Source: Cupriavidus pampae
GTDB lineage: Bacteria > Pseudomonadota > Gammaproteobacteria > Burkholderiales > Burkholderiaceae
NCBI RefSeq assembly: GCF_914271485.1
Contig: NZ_CAJZAG010000008.1
Coordinates: forward strand, 62,001 to 126,000
Reading direction: 5' to 3'
Length of the DNA stretch: 64,000 nucleotides
Part shown: positions 62,109-64,000 of the stretch, piece after piece
Layout of the letters: every line of letters begins with the position of its first letter
How positions within the stretch are numbered: position 1 is the first letter of the stretch
The notes under the pieces: generated by a model
The model's input: the letters and a program-made list of their open reading frames with translations, nothing else
Database searches by the model: none
Told to the model about the DNA's origin: nothing
Made by a program: the position numbers and the translations under genes

Positions 62109-64000
62109 ATGACAAGTCCTCAGCAGTCCCCGTCCCAAGACGACCTGAAACAACAGCAGCGTGAGGCGCTGCGCAAGGCCGCACTCGAATATCACGAGTT
62201 TCCGACGCCGGGCAAGATTTCCGTAACACCGACCAAGCCGCTTTCGAACCAGCGCGACCTTGCGCTTGCGTATTCGCCGGGCGTCGCCGCCGCGTGCGAG
62301 GAGATCGTTGCCGATCCCGCCAACTCGTTCCGCTACACCGCGCGTGGCAACCTCGTGGCCGTGATCACCAACGGCACCGCGGTGCTGGGCCTCGGCGACA
62401 TCGGCGCCGCCGCCTCCAAGCCGGTGATGGAAGGCAAGGCCGGCCTGTTCAAGAAGTTTGCCGGTATCGACGTGTTCGATATCGAGATCAACGAGAAGGA
62501 CCCCGAGAAGCTCGTCGATATCATCGCCTCGCTCGAGCCGACGTTCGGCGGTATCAACCTCGAGGACATCAAGGCGCCCGAGTGCTTCTACGTGGAGCGC
62601 ACGCTGCGCGACCGCATGAAGATTCCGGTCTTCCATGATGACCAGCACGGCACCGCGATCGTGGTGGGTGCAGCCGTGATCAACGGCCTCAAGGTGGTGG
62701 GCAAGGACATCTCCAAGGTCAAGCTGGTGGCCTCGGGCGCCGGTGCGGCCGCGCTGGCCTGCCTGGACCTGCTGGTGGACATGGGCCTGAAGCTCGAGAA
62801 CATCTGGGTGACCGATATTGCCGGCGTGGTCTACGAAGGCCGTACCGAATTGATGGATCCGGAAAAGTCCCGCTTCGCGCAGCGCACCGACAAGCGCAAG
62901 CTGGCCGAGGTCATCGAGGGCGCCGACATCTTCCTGGGCCTGTCCGCCGCTGGCGTGCTCAAGCCGGAGATGGTCAAGGGCATGGCCAAGGATCCGCTGG
63001 TGCTGGCACTGGCCAACCCGAATCCGGAAATCATGCCGGAGCTGGCCAAGGAAGTCCGTCCGGACGCGATCATCGCGACGGGCCGCACCGACTACCCGAA
63101 CCAGGTCAACAACGTCCTCTGCTTCCCGTTCATCTTCCGTGGCGCGCTGGACTGCGGCGCCACCACGATCACGCGTGAAATGGAAATCGCCGCGGCCAAT
63201 GCCGTTGCCGAACTCGCGCGCCAGGAGCAGAGCGATGTCGTGGCTACCGCCTACGGCATCCAGGACCTGTCGTTCGGTCCCGAATACCTGATCCCGAAGC
63301 CGTTCGACCCGCGCCTGATCGTCACGATCGCGCCGGCCGTGGCCGAGGCCGCCGCCAAGGGTGGCGTGGCCGCGCGTCCGATCGAGGACATGGACGCCTA
63401 CAAGCTGCAGCTGCAGCAGTTCGTGTACCACTCGGGTACGCTGATGAAGCCGATCTACGCGGCCGCGCGCAAGGTGGAGATGGAGCGCAAGCGCATCGTC
63501 TTCGCCGAGGGCGAGGAAGAGCGCGTGCTGCGCGCGGTGCAGGTGATCGTCGACGAAAAGCTGGCCAACCCGATCCTGATCGGCCGCCCGGCCGTGCTCA
63601 CGCACCGCATCGAACGCTTCGGCCTGCGCCTGCGCATGGGCGTGGATTTCACGGTGGTCAACCCCGAGCACGACGAACGTTTCCGCGACTACTCGGAGAC
63701 GTACTACAAGATGATGGCGCGCGAAGGCATCACGCCGCAGTACGCCAAGCTTGAAATGCGCCGCCGCACCACGCTGATCGGCGCGATGCTGATCAAGAAG
63801 GGCGAAGCCGACGGCATGATCTGCGGCACCGTGAGCAACACGGCCGCGCATCTGCGCTACATCGATCAGGTACTGGGCGGCACGCACTGCGTGTACGCGG
63901 CAATGAACGGGCTGGTGCTGCCGGGACGTCAGATCTTCCTGGCGGACACGCACGTCAACATCGACCCGACCGCCGCGCAACTCGCCGAGATCACGATCAT
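62109..64000 (+). CDS. maeB: NADP-dependent malic enzyme, multidomain (3' partial)
   Basis: Decarboxylates malate to pyruvate with NADP. The window holds 630 codons and the frame is still open at its end. The N-terminal malic domain shows KISVTPTKPLSNQRDLALAYSPGVA, NGTAVLGLGDIGAAASKPVMEGKA and FHDDQHGTAIVV; the NAD domain shows VASGAGAAALACLDLL. From about residue 450 a phosphotransacetylase-like domain begins (RKRIVFAEGEEERVLRAVQ), as in MaeB proteins of about 760-770 residues; that domain is generally regulatory and inactive as a Pta. GGAAG upstream of the ATG serves as Shine-Dalgarno. Confidence 0.96.
   Translation, partial: MTSPQQSPSQDDLKQQQREALRKAALEYHEFPTPGKISVTPTKPLSNQRDLALAYSPGVAAACEEIVADPANSFRYTARGNLVAVITNGTAVLGLGDIGAAASKPVMEGKAGLFKKFAGIDVFDIEINEKDPEKLVDIIASLEPTFGGINLEDIKAPECFYVERTLRDRMKIPVFHDDQHGTAIVVGAAVINGLKVVGKDISKVKLVASGAGAAALACLDLLVDMGLKLENIWVTDIAGVVYEGRTELMDPEKSRFAQRTDKRKLAEVIEGADIFLGLSAAGVLKPEMVKGMAKDPLVLALANPNPEIMPELAKEVRPDAIIATGRTDYPNQVNNVLCFPFIFRGALDCGATTITREMEIAAANAVAELARQEQSDVVATAYGIQDLSFGPEYLIPKPFDPRLIVTIAPAVAEAAAKGGVAARPIEDMDAYKLQLQQFVYHSGTLMKPIYAAARKVEMERKRIVFAEGEEERVLRAVQVIVDEKLANPILIGRPAVLTHRIERFGLRLRMGVDFTVVNPEHDERFRDYSETYYKMMAREGITPQYAKLEMRRRTTLIGAMLIKKGEADGMICGTVSNTAAHLRYIDQVLGGTHCVYAAMNGLVLPGRQIFLADTHVNIDPTAAQLAEITI

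Overview
The window is chromosomal DNA of a GC-rich betaproteobacterium of the Burkholderiaceae, most likely Cupriavidus or a close relative. The evidence is gene order and family content: obg-proB, a CNP1-like lipoprotein beside rppH, ffh back to back with a CcsA-type protein and pilSR, a Bug-type solute-binding protein, a DUF4148 protein, a lysine-rich H1-like histone, and the accBC-prmA-DUF3426-tpx block. The genus is an inference; no rRNA or tRNA gene is visible. Almost all sequence is coding. I see no insertion sequence, integrase, CRISPR array or clearly broken gene.

Layout. 1-10 kb: GTPase Obg (5' truncated), proline synthesis (proB), RNA decapping (rppH), proS, a lytic transglycosylase, a prolyl-4-hydroxylase-like oxygenase, a LysE exporter, purine salvage (hpt) and SRP (ffh). 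10-16 kb: cytochrome c assembly protein, then pilS-pilR (type IV pilus two-component pair) and ampD. 16-20.8 kb: nrdAB (class Ia ribonucleotide reductase) with tandem NrdR boxes, a structured leader and a strong terminator. 20.8-22.8 kb: a lower-GC insert with a two-gene DUF6932 nucleotidyltransferase module behind a LexA-box-like site; this is the best candidate for an undescribed system. 23-28.3 kb: a four-gene carboxylate-catabolism operon (Bug, acyl-CoA ligase, citryl-CoA-lyase-like, SDR) divergent from an IclR regulator.

28-41 kb: LysR, nnrS with an NsrR-type box, an MDR dehydrogenase, rdgC, envelope lipoproteins, an aldo/keto reductase, a GntP permease, a DUF2147 protein, a 1.6-kb non-coding stretch before the H1-like histone gene, a glycine-zipper lipoprotein and a PfkB kinase. 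41-48.6 kb (minus strand): tpx, DUF3426 zinc-ribbon protein, prmA, accC, accB, aroQ, a TlpA-type thioredoxin and an unrecognised protein. 48.8-56.4 kb (plus): mpl, a YqiA esterase, ubiC, an RNase II-type nuclease, tonB, aroE, mtgA. 56.5-64 kb: corA, an EamA transporter, pyrF, the thiL-pgpA-pncC group and maeB (3' truncated), whose promoter carries a perfect 25-bp palindrome.

Functional themes: cell-wall synthesis and recycling (lytic transglycosylase, AmpD, Mpl, MtgA), aromatic and quinone precursors (AroQ, AroE, UbiC), fatty-acid initiation (AccBC), nucleotide supply (NrdAB, Hpt, PyrF) and nitrosative or oxidative defence (NnrS, Tpx). Accessory or lineage-specific material is concentrated at 20.8-28.3 kb and 37.1-39.5 kb.
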